The notes under the pieces are model-generated. The model saw nothing but the letters and a program-made list of their open reading frames with translations, was not told the DNA's origin and did no database searches. Below, one piece after another: positions 47,604 to 57,788 of a stretch of DNA of 64,000 nucleotides (position 1 is the stretch's first letter; each line of letters opens with the position of its first letter). Position numbers and translations under genes: made by a program. The stretch comes from an uncultured Prevotellaceae bacterium (GTDB lineage: Bacteria > Bacteroidota > Bacteroidia > Bacteroidales > Bacteroidaceae): NCBI GenBank assembly GCA_902771785.1, contig CACXYH010000003.1:44734-108733 (forward strand), given 5' to 3'.

Positions 47604-48048
47604 AGACCCCACCCCAACCCCTCCCCTTGAAGGGAGGGGATTGCCATGCGGAAACCCTGCTGATGGCATAGCGACAGATATTCCCACTCCCCTTGAAGGG
47701 AGAGGTTTGCCATGCGGAAGCCCTGCTGATGGCATAGCGACAGATATTCCCACTACCCTTGAAGGGAAGGGATTACCATGCGGAAGCCCTGCTGATGGCA
47801 TGGCGACAGATATTCCCACTACCCTTGAAGGGAAGGGATTGCCATGCGGAAGCCCTGCAGATGGCATAGCGACAGATATTCCCACTACCCTTGAAGGGAG
47901 GGGATTGCCATGCGGAAGCCCTGCAGATGGCATGGCGACAGATATTCCCACTACCCTTGAAGGGAGGGGATTGCCATGCGGAAGCCCTGCAGATGGCATG
48001 GCGACAGATATTCCCCTCCCTTCAAGGGGAGGGGCAGGGGTGGGGTCT
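47604..48048. mobile_element. MITE-like 445-bp repeat element
   Basis: Termini are inverted repeats: 47,604-47,640 (AGACCCCACCCC...) and 48,012-48,048 (...GGGGTGGGGTCT), 35 of 37 matching, each containing a CCTCCCCTTGAAGGG-like block. Between them are six 66-bp tandem units. It codes for no transposase. The 5-bp repeat GTAAC flanks it. It lies between the ATPase and DUF6371 genes and interrupts what may have been a short frame beginning M-S-N-E-E-S-N at 47,583. It fills most of the 602-bp gap. Confidence 0.65.
47624..48019. repeat. Six 66-bp tandem repeats
   Basis: Units start with CCCTTGAAGGG at 47,624, 47,690, 47,756, 47,822, 47,888 and 47,954. Each contains CCATGCGGAA and GCGACAGATATTCCC. 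Because 66 is divisible by 3 there are open frames on both strands, but these have no sign of being genes. Confidence 0.92.
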
Positions 48049-48053
48049 GTAAC
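48049..48053. repeat. Right flanking direct repeat GTAAC
   Basis: Second copy of the 5-bp direct repeat that brackets the element. Confidence 0.5.
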
Positions 48054-48089
48054 ATCAATAACAACTAGTATTTTATTTACCGCTCAATT

Positions 48090-49028
48090 ATGAACAAAAA
48101 TTATCGTTATCAACTGGAGTCCCCGAAAGTGACGGGACGACGACAACAGAAGACTACCTGCCCGCAATGCGGACGACGGAAATGCTTCGTGCGATACGTG
48201 GACACCCACAACGACTGCCGCTACGTGGCCGACGACGTGGGCAAATGCGACCACCAGCACTCCTGCGGCTACCACTACCGGCCCGCCGACTACTATCACG
48301 ACCACCCCTGGGCTGCCGACTTGCAAGCGCAGGACGCAACGGCGGCACCCGCTACGGCCAGACGCCCCTGGACACCACCGCCGCTGCCGCCCTTCCAGCC
48401 CCTGCCCTACGACTACGTGACGCGCAGCCACTCCGCGCAGAGCACGTTCTGGCAGTGGCTGCAGAACGAGGCCGCACCGCGCCTTTCGGTCAGCACAGAC
48501 GCCCTCGGCAGGCTCTTCGACGACTACCGGCTGGGGGCCACGCGCCAGGGCTACGTGATCTTCTGGCAGATAGACCGGCAGCAGCGGGTGCACGGCGGCC
48601 ACATCATGCAGTATGGCCCCGACGGCCACCGCTGCGGCTATCAGGGCTGGACCCACGCCAGGCTCATGCGCCAGGGCCTGCTGCCGCCCGACTGGCAGCT
48701 GCACCAGTGCCTCTTCGGCGAGCACCTGCTGCCGCAGCGACCCGACGCCCGCGTCTGCCTCGTAGAGAGCGAGAAGACGGCCCTGCTGATGGCCCTCGTG
48801 CGCCCGCAGGAGCTGTGGCTGGCCACCAGCGGCAGCGGCGGCCTCTCGCCCGAGCGGACGGAGGCGCTGCAGGGCCGCCGCGTCACGCTGTTCCCTGACA
48901 GCGGCTGCTACGCGAAGTGGCTGCGGCAGATGCAGCTCACGAAGGGCATCGACTACAATGTGAGCGAGCGCCTGGAGGCCTATCCGCCCAACACCGACCT
49001 GGCCGACCTGCTGCTCGCGCCGACGTAG
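48090..49028 (+). CDS. DUF6371-type zinc-finger/Toprim-like protein
   Basis: 312 residues. The N terminus has a zinc finger (C-P-Q-C-G-R-R-K-C, then C-D-H-Q-H-S-C-G-Y-H) as in DUF6371 proteins of Bacteroidetes, followed by a proline-rich linker and a primase/Toprim-like region (V-C-L-V-E-S-E-K-T-A-L-L, then L-F-P-D-S-G). The layout resembles phage or plasmid primases, so it probably works with the RepA-like ATPase, but activity is untested. Codon use is strongly G/C-rich. Confidence 0.75.
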   Translation: MNKNYRYQLESPKVTGRRQQKTTCPQCGRRKCFVRYVDTHNDCRYVADDVGKCDHQHSCGYHYRPADYYHDHPWAADLQAQDATAAPATARRPWTPPPLPPFQPLPYDYVTRSHSAQSTFWQWLQNEAAPRLSVSTDALGRLFDDYRLGATRQGYVIFWQIDRQQRVHGGHIMQYGPDGHRCGYQGWTHARLMRQGLLPPDWQLHQCLFGEHLLPQRPDARVCLVESEKTALLMALVRPQELWLATSGSGGLSPERTEALQGRRVTLFPDSGCYAKWLRQMQLTKGIDYNVSERLEAYPPNTDLADLLLAPT

Positions 49029-49040
49029 CCGACGGCCACC

Positions 49041-49083
49041 GGCCGAAGTGCCGCCCCGGCACCCTCGAAGCGGCACTTCGGCC
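49041..49083. other. 14-bp perfect hairpin after DUF6371 gene
   Basis: GGCCGAAGTGCCGC (49,041-49,054) pairs perfectly with 49,070-49,083 over a 15-nt loop. It starts 13 nt after the stop and may end the transcript. Confidence 0.7.
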
Positions 49084-49088
49084 ACCCT

Positions 49089-49123
49089 GAAGGGGCACTT
49101 CAACCACCTCGAAGTGCCCCTTC
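49089..49123. other. Second 13-bp hairpin with the same GAAGTGCC motif
   Basis: GAAGGGGCACTTC (49,089-49,101) pairs with 49,111-49,123 over a 9-nt loop. A third GAAGTTCC copy follows at 49,133. The pair of hairpins is not followed by a U-run. Confidence 0.7.
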
Positions 49124-49185
49124 GACAGGGCCGAAGTTCCCCCTCCAGGAGACCGGAAAATAGTTAGAAAAAAATTGTCAAAACA

Positions 49186-49217
49186 TTTGGTAATATCAGA
49201 GATTTTTTGTACCTTTG
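49186..49217 (+). promoter_or_regulatory. Promoter of the island HU gene
   Basis: TTTG (49,186-49,189), 20 bp, TACCTTTG (49,210-49,217). The 5' leader to the HU gene is about 127 nt, the longest predicted for a coding gene here, and could hold regulation. Confidence 0.75.
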
Positions 49218-49349
49218 TAGAGGAATTAAGAAGTACTGATACAGAGCCGAATGCGACTGCAGCGCTGAAGCAAAGCTGAGGTACTGACGAAGACCACGTG
49301 AAATTAAAAAACTTTATTACAAACAACCTCAAAAAGAAAGGACATTATT

Positions 49350-49805
49350 ATGGCACTTTACATGAAGAAGTATCAGAACAAGGTGCACGACTCGAAGATG
49401 TACGGCAAGTGGTACTGGAAGTCGCGCTCACTGAAGACCATCGGCACGCGCCAGATTGCTGCCGAGATCACGAAGAAGAACACCGTGACCACCCCCGACG
49501 TGATGGCCGTACTCTACTCGCTGGGCGAGATTCTCAACGAGAAGCTCACCTCGGGCTACTCGGTGAAGCTCGACGGCATCGGCACCTTCCGCACCACCGT
49601 CTGCTCGGCCCCTGCCGAGGAGAAGGACAAGCTCCTGGCCAACAGCGAGTATGTGAAGGCAGCCCGCGTGCGCTTCACCCCCGAGATGGAGCACGACATG
49701 GCCACGGGCGCCGTGCGCAACCGCATGCTGGCCGGCATCACCTTCGCCAACATCGACGACTACGCCTACGACCCCAAGTCGAAGCCTACGCCGCCGGAGC
49801 CCTGA
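49350..49805 (+). CDS. HU-family (histone-like) DNA-binding protein, long form
   Basis: 151 residues, with AAAGGA just upstream. It has the IHF/HU-like fold with a longer N terminus (K-M-Y-G-K-W-Y-W-K) and an altered arm, as in the Bacteroidetes HU-like proteins often found beside mobile genes. The G-I-G-T-F-R strand is preserved. It is followed by a strong terminator. Third HU-type gene of the window. Confidence 0.85.
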   Translation: MALYMKKYQNKVHDSKMYGKWYWKSRSLKTIGTRQIAAEITKKNTVTTPDVMAVLYSLGEILNEKLTSGYSVKLDGIGTFRTTVCSAPAEEKDKLLANSEYVKAARVRFTPEMEHDMATGAVRNRMLAGITFANIDDYAYDPKSKPTPPEP

Positions 49806-49838
49806 CCTGGGCGAAGGCCACGCCGGCATGAGTGAATG

Positions 49839-49917
49839 AAAAAGACGACTCGAACGACAGAAACAACGACTGCAACCCGCGGAAAAAGTTGCCAATGTCG
49901 TCCGAGTTGTCTTTTTT
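49839..49917 (+). terminator. Terminator of the island HU gene
   Basis: A 20-bp stem (49,839-49,858 with 49,897-49,916, two G-U type changes) followed by T. The left arm starts with A-run, so it could also work on the other strand. Confidence 0.8.
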
Positions 49918-49952
49918 CCCCTCTTCCCTGCTGTAGTCTCAGAAAAAAGTAG

Positions 49953-49960
49953 TACCTTTG
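49953..49960 (+). promoter_or_regulatory. -7 element 5 nt before the HD-protein ATG
   Basis: TACCTTTG ends 5 nt ahead of the ATG at 49,966, so the predicted RNA start coincides with the start codon. Confidence 0.65.
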
Positions 49961-49965
49961 CAGCT

Positions 49966-51189
49966 ATGAACGACTCAAAGATCATCAACGACCCGGTATT
50001 CGGGTTCATCAAGATACCCCGCGGCCTGCTCTACGACATCGTGAAGCACCCGCTCTTTCAGCGGCTGAACCGCATCAACCAGCTGGGGCTGGCCTCCGTA
50101 GTCTACCCCGGCGCTCGCCACACGCGCTTCCAGCACTCGCTGGGCGCCTTCCACCTGATGAGCGAGGCCATCCTCTCGCTGCAGCAGAAGGGCCAGTTCA
50201 TCTTCGACTCCGAGGCCGAGGCCGTAGAGGCCGCCATCCTGATGCACGACATAGGCCACGGCCCGTTCTCGCACGTGCTCGAGAACACCCTCATCCACGG
50301 CATCAACCACGAGGACATCTCGCTGCTCATGATGGAGCAGATCAACCGCGACCTGGGCTCGCAGCTCAACCTGGCCATCTCGATCTTCAAGAACGAGTAC
50401 CCGAAGCACTTCCTTCACCAGCTCATCTCGTCGCAGCTCGACATGGACCGGCTCGACTACCTGCGCCGCGACTCGTTCTTCACGGGCGTCACCGAGGGCA
50501 ACATCGGGTCGGCGCGTATCATCAAGATGCTCAACGTGGTAGACGATTCGCTTGTAGTAGAGCAGAAAGGCATCTACTCGCTCGAGAACTACCTCACCAC
50601 GCGCCGGCTGATGTACTGGCAGGTGTATCTGCACAAGACCGCCGTGGCCTACGAGAAGGTGCTGGTGAACATGCTGCGGCGCACGAAGGAACTGTCGCGC
50701 CAGGGCATCGACATCTTCGCCAGCCCGGCACTGAAGTACTTCATCACCCACGACGTAGACCGCCAGTGGTTCCTCGCCCACCCCGAGGCCCTGAGCTACT
50801 ACGAGGAGCTCGACGACGCCGACATCTGGAGCGCCATGAAGGTGTGGCGCCATGCCGACGACAAGATACTCTCGACGCTGGCCACCGACATGCTCGACCG
50901 CCGCATCTTCCGCGTGGAGGTGCTCGAGGAGCCGCCCACCGACGAGCGTCTCGCCGAGCTGGCCGAGCAGATAGCCACCCGCATGGACATAGGCGCTGAC
51001 GACGCCCGCCACTACCTGATGAGCCTAAACACGATACAGAAAGACATGTACTCCGTCGACGACGACAGCATCGCCATTCTCTACAAAGACGGCACCATCA
51101 AGGACATCAGCGAGGCGTCGGAATTGCTAAATGTGCAGTTACTTTCTAAAAAAATACGAAAATATTACCTTTGTTATCAGCGTTTCTAA
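49966..51189 (+). CDS. HD-domain phosphohydrolase (dGTPase-like)
   Basis: 407 residues. Metal-binding motifs H-T-R-F-Q-H-S-L-G and H-D-I-G-H-G-P-F-S-H place it with COG1078/YdhJ-like HD hydrolases, relatives of dNTP triphosphohydrolases. The substrate is not known. No Shine-Dalgarno is present; the mRNA may be leaderless. Confidence 0.88.
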   Translation: MNDSKIINDPVFGFIKIPRGLLYDIVKHPLFQRLNRINQLGLASVVYPGARHTRFQHSLGAFHLMSEAILSLQQKGQFIFDSEAEAVEAAILMHDIGHGPFSHVLENTLIHGINHEDISLLMMEQINRDLGSQLNLAISIFKNEYPKHFLHQLISSQLDMDRLDYLRRDSFFTGVTEGNIGSARIIKMLNVVDDSLVVEQKGIYSLENYLTTRRLMYWQVYLHKTAVAYEKVLVNMLRRTKELSRQGIDIFASPALKYFITHDVDRQWFLAHPEALSYYEELDDADIWSAMKVWRHADDKILSTLATDMLDRRIFRVEVLEEPPTDERLAELAEQIATRMDIGADDARHYLMSLNTIQKDMYSVDDDSIAILYKDGTIKDISEASELLNVQLLSKKIRKYYLCYQRF

Positions 51190-51199
51190 ATATATTTTG

Positions 51200-51207
51200 T
51201 ATCTTTG
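51200..51207 (+). promoter_or_regulatory. -7 element of lpxD operon
   Basis: TATCTTTG, with a second TACCTTTG at 51,166-51,173 inside the HD gene. Either could start the lpxD-lpxC/fabZ-lpxA transcript. Confidence 0.55.
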
Positions 51208-51247
51208 CACGGAATTAGTACACGGTACATACCTAAAATAGTACATA

Positions 51248-52285
51248 ATGGAGTTTACAGCCAAACAAATCGCCGAGTTCATCGGCGGCAAGGTGGAGGG
51301 CAACGAACAGGCAGCCGTCAACACCTTTGCGAAGATAGAGGAAGGACAGCCGGGAGCCATCTCGTTCCTGTCGAACCCAAAATACACACACTATCTGTAT
51401 GACACTAAATCGACCATAGTCCTCGTCAACGAGGACCTTGAGTTGGAGCAGCCCGTCAGCACGACCCTCATCCGCGTGAAGAACGCCTACGAGGCCGTGG
51501 CCCGCCTGCTGCAGCTCTACGAGTCGATGAAGCCCCGCAAGACGGGCATCGACCCCCTGGCCTTCGTCAGCCCCAAAGCCACCATCGGCAGCGACGTCTA
51601 CATCGGCGCCTTCGCCTGCATCGGCGACGGAGCCGTCGTCGGCGACGGCACCCAAGTCTATCCCCATGTGGTCATCGGCGACGGCGTGAAGATAGGCCGG
51701 CAGTGCCTGCTCTACCCCAACGTCACCATCTACCAGGGCTGTCAGCTGGGCAACAGCGTCACCATCCATGCCGGCTCGGTCATCGGCGCCGACGGCTTCG
51801 GCTTCGCGCCCAACGTCGAGGGCTACGAGAAGATACCCCAGATAGGCATCGTGGTGATAGAAGACAACGTGGAGATAGGAGCCAACACCTGCATCGACCG
51901 CTCGACGATGGGCCAGACGATCATCCACCGCGGCGTGAAGCTCGACAACCTCATCCAGGTGGCCCACAACTGCGAGATCGGCGAGAACACCGTCATGTCG
52001 GCACAAGTAGGAGTGGCCGGCTCGACGAAGGTGGGCTCGTGGTGCATGTTCGGCGGACAGGTAGGCCTGGCAGGCCACATCACCGTGGGCGACCACGTGA
52101 ACCTGGGCGCACAGTCGGGCGTGCCCAGCAGCCTCAAGGCCAACCAGACGCTCATCGGCACCCCGCCCATGGAGCCCACGCCCTACTTCAAGTCGCAGGC
52201 CATCTTCCGCCGCCTGCCCGACATGTATAAGGAACTGAGCGCCCTGCGCAAAGAAATAGAAGAACTTAAAAACAATACGAAATGA
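51248..52285 (+). CDS. lpxD: UDP-3-O-acylglucosamine N-acyltransferase LpxD
   Basis: 345 residues: an N-terminal uridine-binding domain, then a left-handed helix of hexapeptide repeats (I-G-x-x-V repeats from about 100), and a C-terminal helix. The catalytic His lies in V-A-H-N-C-E. It adds the second hydroxyacyl chain in lipid A synthesis. Overlaps the next gene by 4 nt. Confidence 0.95.
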   Translation: MEFTAKQIAEFIGGKVEGNEQAAVNTFAKIEEGQPGAISFLSNPKYTHYLYDTKSTIVLVNEDLELEQPVSTTLIRVKNAYEAVARLLQLYESMKPRKTGIDPLAFVSPKATIGSDVYIGAFACIGDGAVVGDGTQVYPHVVIGDGVKIGRQCLLYPNVTIYQGCQLGNSVTIHAGSVIGADGFGFAPNVEGYEKIPQIGIVVIEDNVEIGANTCIDRSTMGQTIIHRGVKLDNLIQVAHNCEIGENTVMSAQVGVAGSTKVGSWCMFGGQVGLAGHITVGDHVNLGAQSGVPSSLKANQTLIGTPPMEPTPYFKSQAIFRRLPDMYKELSALRKEIEELKNNTK

Positions 52286-53664
52286 AACAGAAGACACTGA
52301 AAGGGAGTTTCTCGCTCTTCGGCAAAGGACTCCATACCGGACTGAACCTCACCGTGACGTTCAACCCCGCCCCTGAGAACACAGGCTACAAAATACAGCG
52401 CATCGACCTGGAGGGCATGCCCACCATCGACGCTGTGGCCGAGAACGTGGTCGACACCCAGCGCGGCACCGTACTGGGCAAGGGCGACGCCCGCGTGTCG
52501 ACCGTAGAGCACGGTCTGTCGGCCCTCTATGCCCTGGGCGTAGACAACTGTCTCATTCAGGTCAACGGCCCCGAGTTCCCCATCCTCGACGGCTCTGCCA
52601 TCAAATATGTAGAGAAGATACAGGAGATTGGCATCGAGGAGCAGAACGCCCCCAAGGACTGGTACGTCATCCGCAAGAAGATCGAGGTGAAGGACGAAGC
52701 CTCCGGCTCGTGCATCACCATCCTGCCCGACGAGGAGTTCTCGCTCACCACGATGTGCTCCTTCGAGTCGAAGTTCATCAACTCGCAGTTTGCCACCCTC
52801 GACGACATCCACACCTATGCCAGCGAGATAGCCCCCGCACGCACCTTCGTCTTCGTGCGCGACATTGAGCCCCTGCTCAAGGCCAACCTCATCAAGGGCG
52901 GCGACCTCGACAACGCCATCGTCATGTACGAGCGCCAGATATCGCAGGAACAGCTCGACAAGCTGGCCGACATGATAGGCGTGGAGCACCGCGACGCCAC
53001 CGAGCTGGGCTACATTCAGCACAAGCCGCTGGTGTGGGAGAACGAGTGCACCCGCCACAAGCTGCTCGACATCGTGGGCGACATGGCCCTCATAGGCCGA
53101 CCCATCAAGGGCCGCATCATTGCCACCCGCCCGGGCCATACAATTAATAATAGGTTCGCGCGCGAAATACGCAAGGAAATACGCAAGCACGAAATACAGG
53201 CACCGGCCTACGACCCCAACGAGACACCCGTCATGGACGTGAACCGCATTCGCGAGCTGCTGCCTCACCGCTACCCCATGCAGCTCGTCGACAAGGTCAT
53301 CGAGCTGGGCGCCACGAGCATCGTCGGCGTGAAGAACATCACCTCGAACGAGCCCTTCTTCCAGGGACACTTCCCCCAGGAGCCCGTCATGCCCGGCGTG
53401 CTGCAGATTGAGGCCATGGCCCAGTGCGGCGGACTGCTCGTGCTGAACACCGTCGAGGAGCCCGAGCGCTGGAGCACCTACTTCATGAAAATCGACGGCG
53501 TGAAGTTCCGCCAGAAGGTAGTGCCCGGCGACACCCTGCTCTTCAAGGTCGACCTGCTGGCCCCCGTGCGCCACGGCGTCTCGTCCATGCGAGGCTACTG
53601 CTTCGTGGGCGACCACGTAGTTTCTGAAGCAACATTCACCGCTCAAATCGTCAAGAACAAATGA
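52282..53664 (+). CDS. Fused LpxC deacetylase / FabZ dehydratase
   Basis: 460 residues. Residues 1-300 are LpxC with the zinc motif H-K-L-L-D-I-V-G-D; residues 312-460 are FabZ with L-L-P-H-R-Y-P-M and E-A-M-A-Q. This fusion is standard in Bacteroidetes and couples lipid A synthesis to hydroxyacyl-ACP use in fatty acid synthesis. Overlaps lpxD and lpxA by 4 nt. Confidence 0.96.
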   Translation: MKQKTLKGSFSLFGKGLHTGLNLTVTFNPAPENTGYKIQRIDLEGMPTIDAVAENVVDTQRGTVLGKGDARVSTVEHGLSALYALGVDNCLIQVNGPEFPILDGSAIKYVEKIQEIGIEEQNAPKDWYVIRKKIEVKDEASGSCITILPDEEFSLTTMCSFESKFINSQFATLDDIHTYASEIAPARTFVFVRDIEPLLKANLIKGGDLDNAIVMYERQISQEQLDKLADMIGVEHRDATELGYIQHKPLVWENECTRHKLLDIVGDMALIGRPIKGRIIATRPGHTINNRFAREIRKEIRKHEIQAPAYDPNETPVMDVNRIRELLPHRYPMQLVDKVIELGATSIVGVKNITSNEPFFQGHFPQEPVMPGVLQIEAMAQCGGLLVLNTVEEPERWSTYFMKIDGVKFRQKVVPGDTLLFKVDLLAPVRHGVSSMRGYCFVGDHVVSEATFTAQIVKNK

Positions 53665-54431
53665 ACCAGATACACCCCTTAGCCGTCGTTTCGCCTGAAG
53701 CAAAGCTGGGCGACGGCAACGTCATCGGCCCCTTCTGCGTCATCGACGCCGACGTGGTCATGGGCGACAACAACCGCCTGCTCAACAGCGTCACCCTGCA
53801 TCAGGGCGCACGCATCGGCTCGGACAACGAGTTCTTCCCCGGAGCCAGCATCTCGACGAAACCCCAGGACCTGAAGTTCCGGGGCGAGGTGACCACCTGC
53901 GAGATAGGCGACAACAACAGCATCCGTGAGAACGTCACCATCAGCCGCGGCACCGCCTCGAAGGGCAAGACCGTCATAGGCAACGGCAACCTGCTCATGG
54001 AGAACATGCACGTGGCCCACGACTGCGTCATCGGCAACGGCTGCATCATCGGCAACAGCACGAAGTTTGCCGGCGAGGTGGTGGTCGACGACAACGCCAT
54101 CATCTCGGCCGAAGTGCTCGTCCACCAGTTCAACAACATCGGCGGCTACGTCATGATACAGGGCGGCACCCGCACCAGTCAGGACATCCCACCCTACGTC
54201 ATCGCAGGCAAGGAGCCCGTGCGCTTCGCCGGCGTCAACCTCATCGGCCTGCGCCGTCGCGGCTTCTCCAACGACGTCATCGAGATGATACACGACACCT
54301 ACCGCATCATCTACGCCCAGGGCATCCTGAAGGACGGCATCGCCGAGGCACGCACGAAATACCCCGACTCGAAGGAAGTAGAATACATCTGCTCGTTTAT
54401 CGAGAACTCCAAGCGCGGCATCATCAGATAG
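53661..54431 (+). CDS. lpxA: UDP-N-acetylglucosamine acyltransferase LpxA
   Basis: 256 residues, hexapeptide repeat helix with the catalytic His in V-A-H-D-C and a C-terminal helical tail (I-E-M-I-H-D-T-Y-R). First committed step of lipid A synthesis. Confidence 0.96.
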   Translation: MNQIHPLAVVSPEAKLGDGNVIGPFCVIDADVVMGDNNRLLNSVTLHQGARIGSDNEFFPGASISTKPQDLKFRGEVTTCEIGDNNSIRENVTISRGTASKGKTVIGNGNLLMENMHVAHDCVIGNGCIIGNSTKFAGEVVVDDNAIISAEVLVHQFNNIGGYVMIQGGTRTSQDIPPYVIAGKEPVRFAGVNLIGLRRRGFSNDVIEMIHDTYRIIYAQGILKDGIAEARTKYPDSKEVEYICSFIENSKRGIIR

Positions 54432-54438
54432 CGGAGAG

Positions 54439-55347
54439 TTGCAGAAGACGCTTATAGTCATCACGGGGCCCACTGCCGTCGGCAAGACGGCACTCTGCCT
54501 CGGCTTGGCCCGCCAGCTCGGCGTTCCCATCATCAACGCCGACTCCCGACAAATCTACCGAGAGTTGCGCATAGGTACGGCCGCACCCACCGAGGAACAA
54601 CTTCGGCAGGTGCGGCACTACTTTGTAGGCACGCTCTCGCTGACCGACTACTACAGCGCCTCGATGTACGAGCAGGACGTGCTACGGCTGCTGCCCCAGC
54701 TCTTCCAGACCAGCGACTACGCCCTGATGAGCGGCGGCAGCATGATGTACATCGACGCCGTCTGCAACGGCATCGACGACATTCCCACCGTCGACGACGC
54801 CACCCGCGCCACGCTCAAGCAGCGACTGGCCGACGAGGGGCTGCCCGCACTCGTCGAGGAGCTCAGAAGGCTCGACCCCGAACACTATGAAATCGTAGAC
54901 CGGCAGAACCCGCGCCGCGTGGTCCATGCCCTCGAAATATGCCTCATGACCGGCCGCACCTACACCTCCTTCCGCAAGAACGAGCGCAAGCAGCGACCCT
55001 TCCGCATCGTCAAGATAGGACTGAACCGCGACCGCGACGAGCTCTACCAGCGCATCAACGCCCGCGCAGACCAGATGCTGCAGCAAGGCCTGCTCGACGA
55101 AGCCCGCCGACTGCTGCCCATGCGGCAGGAGAACGCCCTGAACACCGTGGGCTACAAGGAGATGTTTGCCCACCTCGACGGCACCTGGACCCTTGAAGAG
55201 GCCGTAGAGCGCATGAAAGGCAACACCCGCCGCTACGCCCGAAAGCAGCTCACGTGGTACAAGCGCGACCCCGAAATCGCCTGGTTCCATCCCGACCAGG
55301 CCCACGACATCACCGAACACATCACATCGATTACAGATAAACTATGA
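54439..55347 (+). CDS. miaA: tRNA dimethylallyltransferase MiaA
   Basis: 302 residues from a TTG at 54,439; the N terminus [18 protein letters not shown] is complete for the family and GGAGAG stands just before it, so the TTG is accepted. D-S-R-Q-I-Y-R-E-L follows. It adds the isopentenyl group to A37 of tRNAs reading UNN codons. Overlaps the PBP gene by 4 nt. Confidence 0.93.
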   Translation: MQKTLIVITGPTAVGKTALCLGLARQLGVPIINADSRQIYRELRIGTAAPTEEQLRQVRHYFVGTLSLTDYYSASMYEQDVLRLLPQLFQTSDYALMSGGSMMYIDAVCNGIDDIPTVDDATRATLKQRLADEGLPALVEELRRLDPEHYEIVDRQNPRRVVHALEICLMTGRTYTSFRKNERKQRPFRIVKIGLNRDRDELYQRINARADQMLQQGLLDEARRLLPMRQENALNTVGYKEMFAHLDGTWTLEEAVERMKGNTRRYARKQLTWYKRDPEIAWFHPDQAHDITEHITSITDKL

Positions 55348-57785
55348 ACGAATCAAGCACAACCGTGTGGAAGCGCATGCTCAGCTATCCCACAACGATA
55401 TGGAAGTGGTACACCCGCCTGTTCAAGGGCCGCCCGTGGTACGTGAAGATCGCGTCGACCCTCGTGAGCCTCGTCGTGTTCTTCTTCCTCTACCTACTGG
55501 CCGTCGACAACAACTTCCTCTGGCTCTTCGGCAAGTCGCCCAGCATGAAGGACGTGCGCAACACGCGGCCCGCACAGGCATCGGTCATCATGAGCGCCGA
55601 CTCCGTGCAGATAGGCAAGTTCTTCAGCGAGAACCGCACGCCCGTTGAGTACGACGACGTGAACCCCGTGTTCTGGCACGCCCTCATCGCCACCGAAGAC
55701 GAGCGCTTCTACAAGCACCACGGCATCGACTTCCAGGCCTTCTTCGCCGCACTGAAAGACTACGTCGTGCACCACGACGCCCGCGGCGCGTCGACCATCA
55801 CCCAGCAGCTGGCCAAGAACCTCTTCCGCGTGCGCACGCAGTACTCCACCGGTCTGCTCGGCCAGATACCCGGCGTCAAGATGCTCGTCATGAAGAGCAA
55901 GGAGTGGATCACGGCCTACAAGCTCGAATGGGAGTTCTCGAAGGAGGAAATCCTCACGATGTATGCCAACACCGTCGACTTCGGCTCCAACTCCTTCGGC
56001 ATCAAGACCGCCTGCAAGACCTACTTCAACACCACGCCCAAGAACCTGACGCCCGACCAGGCCGCCATCCTCGTGGGCATGCTCAAGGCCACCACCTACT
56101 ACAACCCGCGCCTGCACCCCGACAACAGCATCAAGCGCCGTAACGTGGTGCTCGGCAACATGGTGAAGCAGGGCTTCCTCACGCAGGAAGCCTTCGACAC
56201 GCTGAAGACCAAGGGCGTGGAACTCGACTACTACGTAGAGAACGCCTACGACGGCCAGGCACTTTACTTCCGCGAGGCCGTGGCCAACGCCCTCAAGGAC
56301 TGGTGCCACGACAACGGATACGACCTCTACACCGACGGACTGACCATCGTCACCACCCTCGACACGCGCATGCAGCGCTACGCCGAGGAGGCTGCCTGGG
56401 AGCAGATGGAGAAAGTGCAGCAGAGCTTCAACAACCACTGGGCCGGCATGGCTCCCTGGCGCGACGAGCAGTACCGCGAAATACCCAACTTCATCGAGAA
56501 CATCGCCAAGCGCACCACCTACTTCAAGCAGCTGCAGAAGCGATTCCCCGAGCAGGAAGACTCCGTGTGGCACTACATGAACCTGCCACACCCCGTCAAG
56601 CTCTTCAGCTACGAGGGAAGCCTGGAGAAGGAGATGAGCAGCATGGACTCCATTCGCTACATGGAGCACTTCATGCACTGCGGCTTCGTGGCCATCGAGC
56701 CACAGACGCGCCACGTCAAGGCCTGGGTGGGCGACCTCGACTTCGGCACGTGGAAGTACGACAAGGTGACGGCCATGCGCCAGCCCGGCTCCACCTTCAA
56801 GCTGTTCGTCTACACCGAAGCCATGAACCAGGGACTCACACCCTGCGACAACTGCACCGACTCGTACTACAGCGTGAAGGTCTATGATGCCAAGCAGAAG
56901 AAAGAGGTGAACTGGGCACCCCACAACGCCGACGGACGCACCACCGGCGCCACGATGTCGCTGAAGACGGCCTTCGCCCGCAGCGTCAACACCATCGCCG
57001 CACGCCTGGGAGGCGACATGGGCATCGACCGCGTGGCCCACACGGCCCACGAGATGGGCATCAACAGCAAGCTCGACGAGGTGCCGGCACTGGCGCTGGG
57101 CAGCAGCGACGTGAACCTGCTGGAACTGACCAATGCCTATGCCACCATAGCCAACGACGGTAAGGTGCACGACGCCATCCTCGTCAGCAAGATTCTCGAC
57201 CACGAAGGCAACGTCGTCTATACCGCTCCCACCGAGCAGCGGCAGGCTGTCGGATACCGCAGCGCCTTCCTCATGCAGCAGATGCTCATGGGAGGCCTGA
57301 GCGGCACCAGCTGGAGCCTGAAGCAGCACGTAGCCCCCTACATGGCCGACACCGACTTCGGCGGCAAGACCGGAACCTCGAACAACCACTCTGATGCCTG
57401 GTTCGTAGGCATCAGCCCGAGGCTGGTATGCGGCGCCTGGGTGGGCGGCGAGTATCGCGCCATCCACTTCCGCACCGGAGCCCTGGGCCAGGGAGGCGTC
57501 ACCGCGCTGCCCATCTGCGGCAAGTTCTACAACAAGGTGCTGGCCGACAAGCGCTTCAGGCAATACCGCACGAAGTTTGCTCCCTGCCACGACGAAAGCC
57601 TCAAGCCTACCGACTATGCCTGCGGCTACTACTATGCACCCAACGACAGCACCGACGAGGCCAGCGAAGAGGGAATGGAAACCATACTCGTTGAGGGCGC
57701 TGAGGGCGAAGCACAACCGACACTGCCGGCAGAACCCGCCGAGGCCCCTGCGACCGCCAAAGACAATACCGAGCCAACGGAGTAG
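55344..57785 (+). CDS. Class A penicillin-binding protein (PBP1A-like)
   Basis: 813 residues. Membrane anchor 33-53; glycosyltransferase domain with E118-D-E-R-F-Y-K-H-H-G and G148-A-S-T-I-T-Q-Q-L; transpeptidase with S483-T-F-K486, S547-V-N549 and K675-T-G-T678. A Glu/Ala/Pro-rich tail ends the protein. It polymerises and cross-links peptidoglycan on the outer face of the inner membrane. Confidence 0.95.
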   Translation: MNESSTTVWKRMLSYPTTIWKWYTRLFKGRPWYVKIASTLVSLVVFFFLYLLAVDNNFLWLFGKSPSMKDVRNTRPAQASVIMSADSVQIGKFFSENRTPVEYDDVNPVFWHALIATEDERFYKHHGIDFQAFFAALKDYVVHHDARGASTITQQLAKNLFRVRTQYSTGLLGQIPGVKMLVMKSKEWITAYKLEWEFSKEEILTMYANTVDFGSNSFGIKTACKTYFNTTPKNLTPDQAAILVGMLKATTYYNPRLHPDNSIKRRNVVLGNMVKQGFLTQEAFDTLKTKGVELDYYVENAYDGQALYFREAVANALKDWCHDNGYDLYTDGLTIVTTLDTRMQRYAEEAAWEQMEKVQQSFNNHWAGMAPWRDEQYREIPNFIENIAKRTTYFKQLQKRFPEQEDSVWHYMNLPHPVKLFSYEGSLEKEMSSMDSIRYMEHFMHCGFVAIEPQTRHVKAWVGDLDFGTWKYDKVTAMRQPGSTFKLFVYTEAMNQGLTPCDNCTDSYYSVKVYDAKQKKEVNWAPHNADGRTTGATMSLKTAFARSVNTIAARLGGDMGIDRVAHTAHEMGINSKLDEVPALALGSSDVNLLELTNAYATIANDGKVHDAILVSKILDHEGNVVYTAPTEQRQAVGYRSAFLMQQMLMGGLSGTSWSLKQHVAPYMADTDFGGKTGTSNNHSDAWFVGISPRLVCGAWVGGEYRAIHFRTGALGQGGVTALPICGKFYNKVLADKRFRQYRTKFAPCHDESLKPTDYACGYYYAPNDSTDEASEEGMETILVEGAEGEAQPTLPAEPAEAPATAKDNTEPTE

Positions 57786-57788
57786 CAG

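Noticed and set aside
47590-48093. Open frames on both strands across the 66-bp repeats
   Set aside because: Produced by repeat length divisible by three; low-complexity peptide with no start signal.
48084-49103. 339-codon minus-strand frame
   Set aside because: Antisense to the DUF6371 gene, which has a proper zinc finger.
52282-53664. LpxC-FabZ fusion as a novelty
   Set aside because: Already well known as the normal arrangement in Bacteroidetes.
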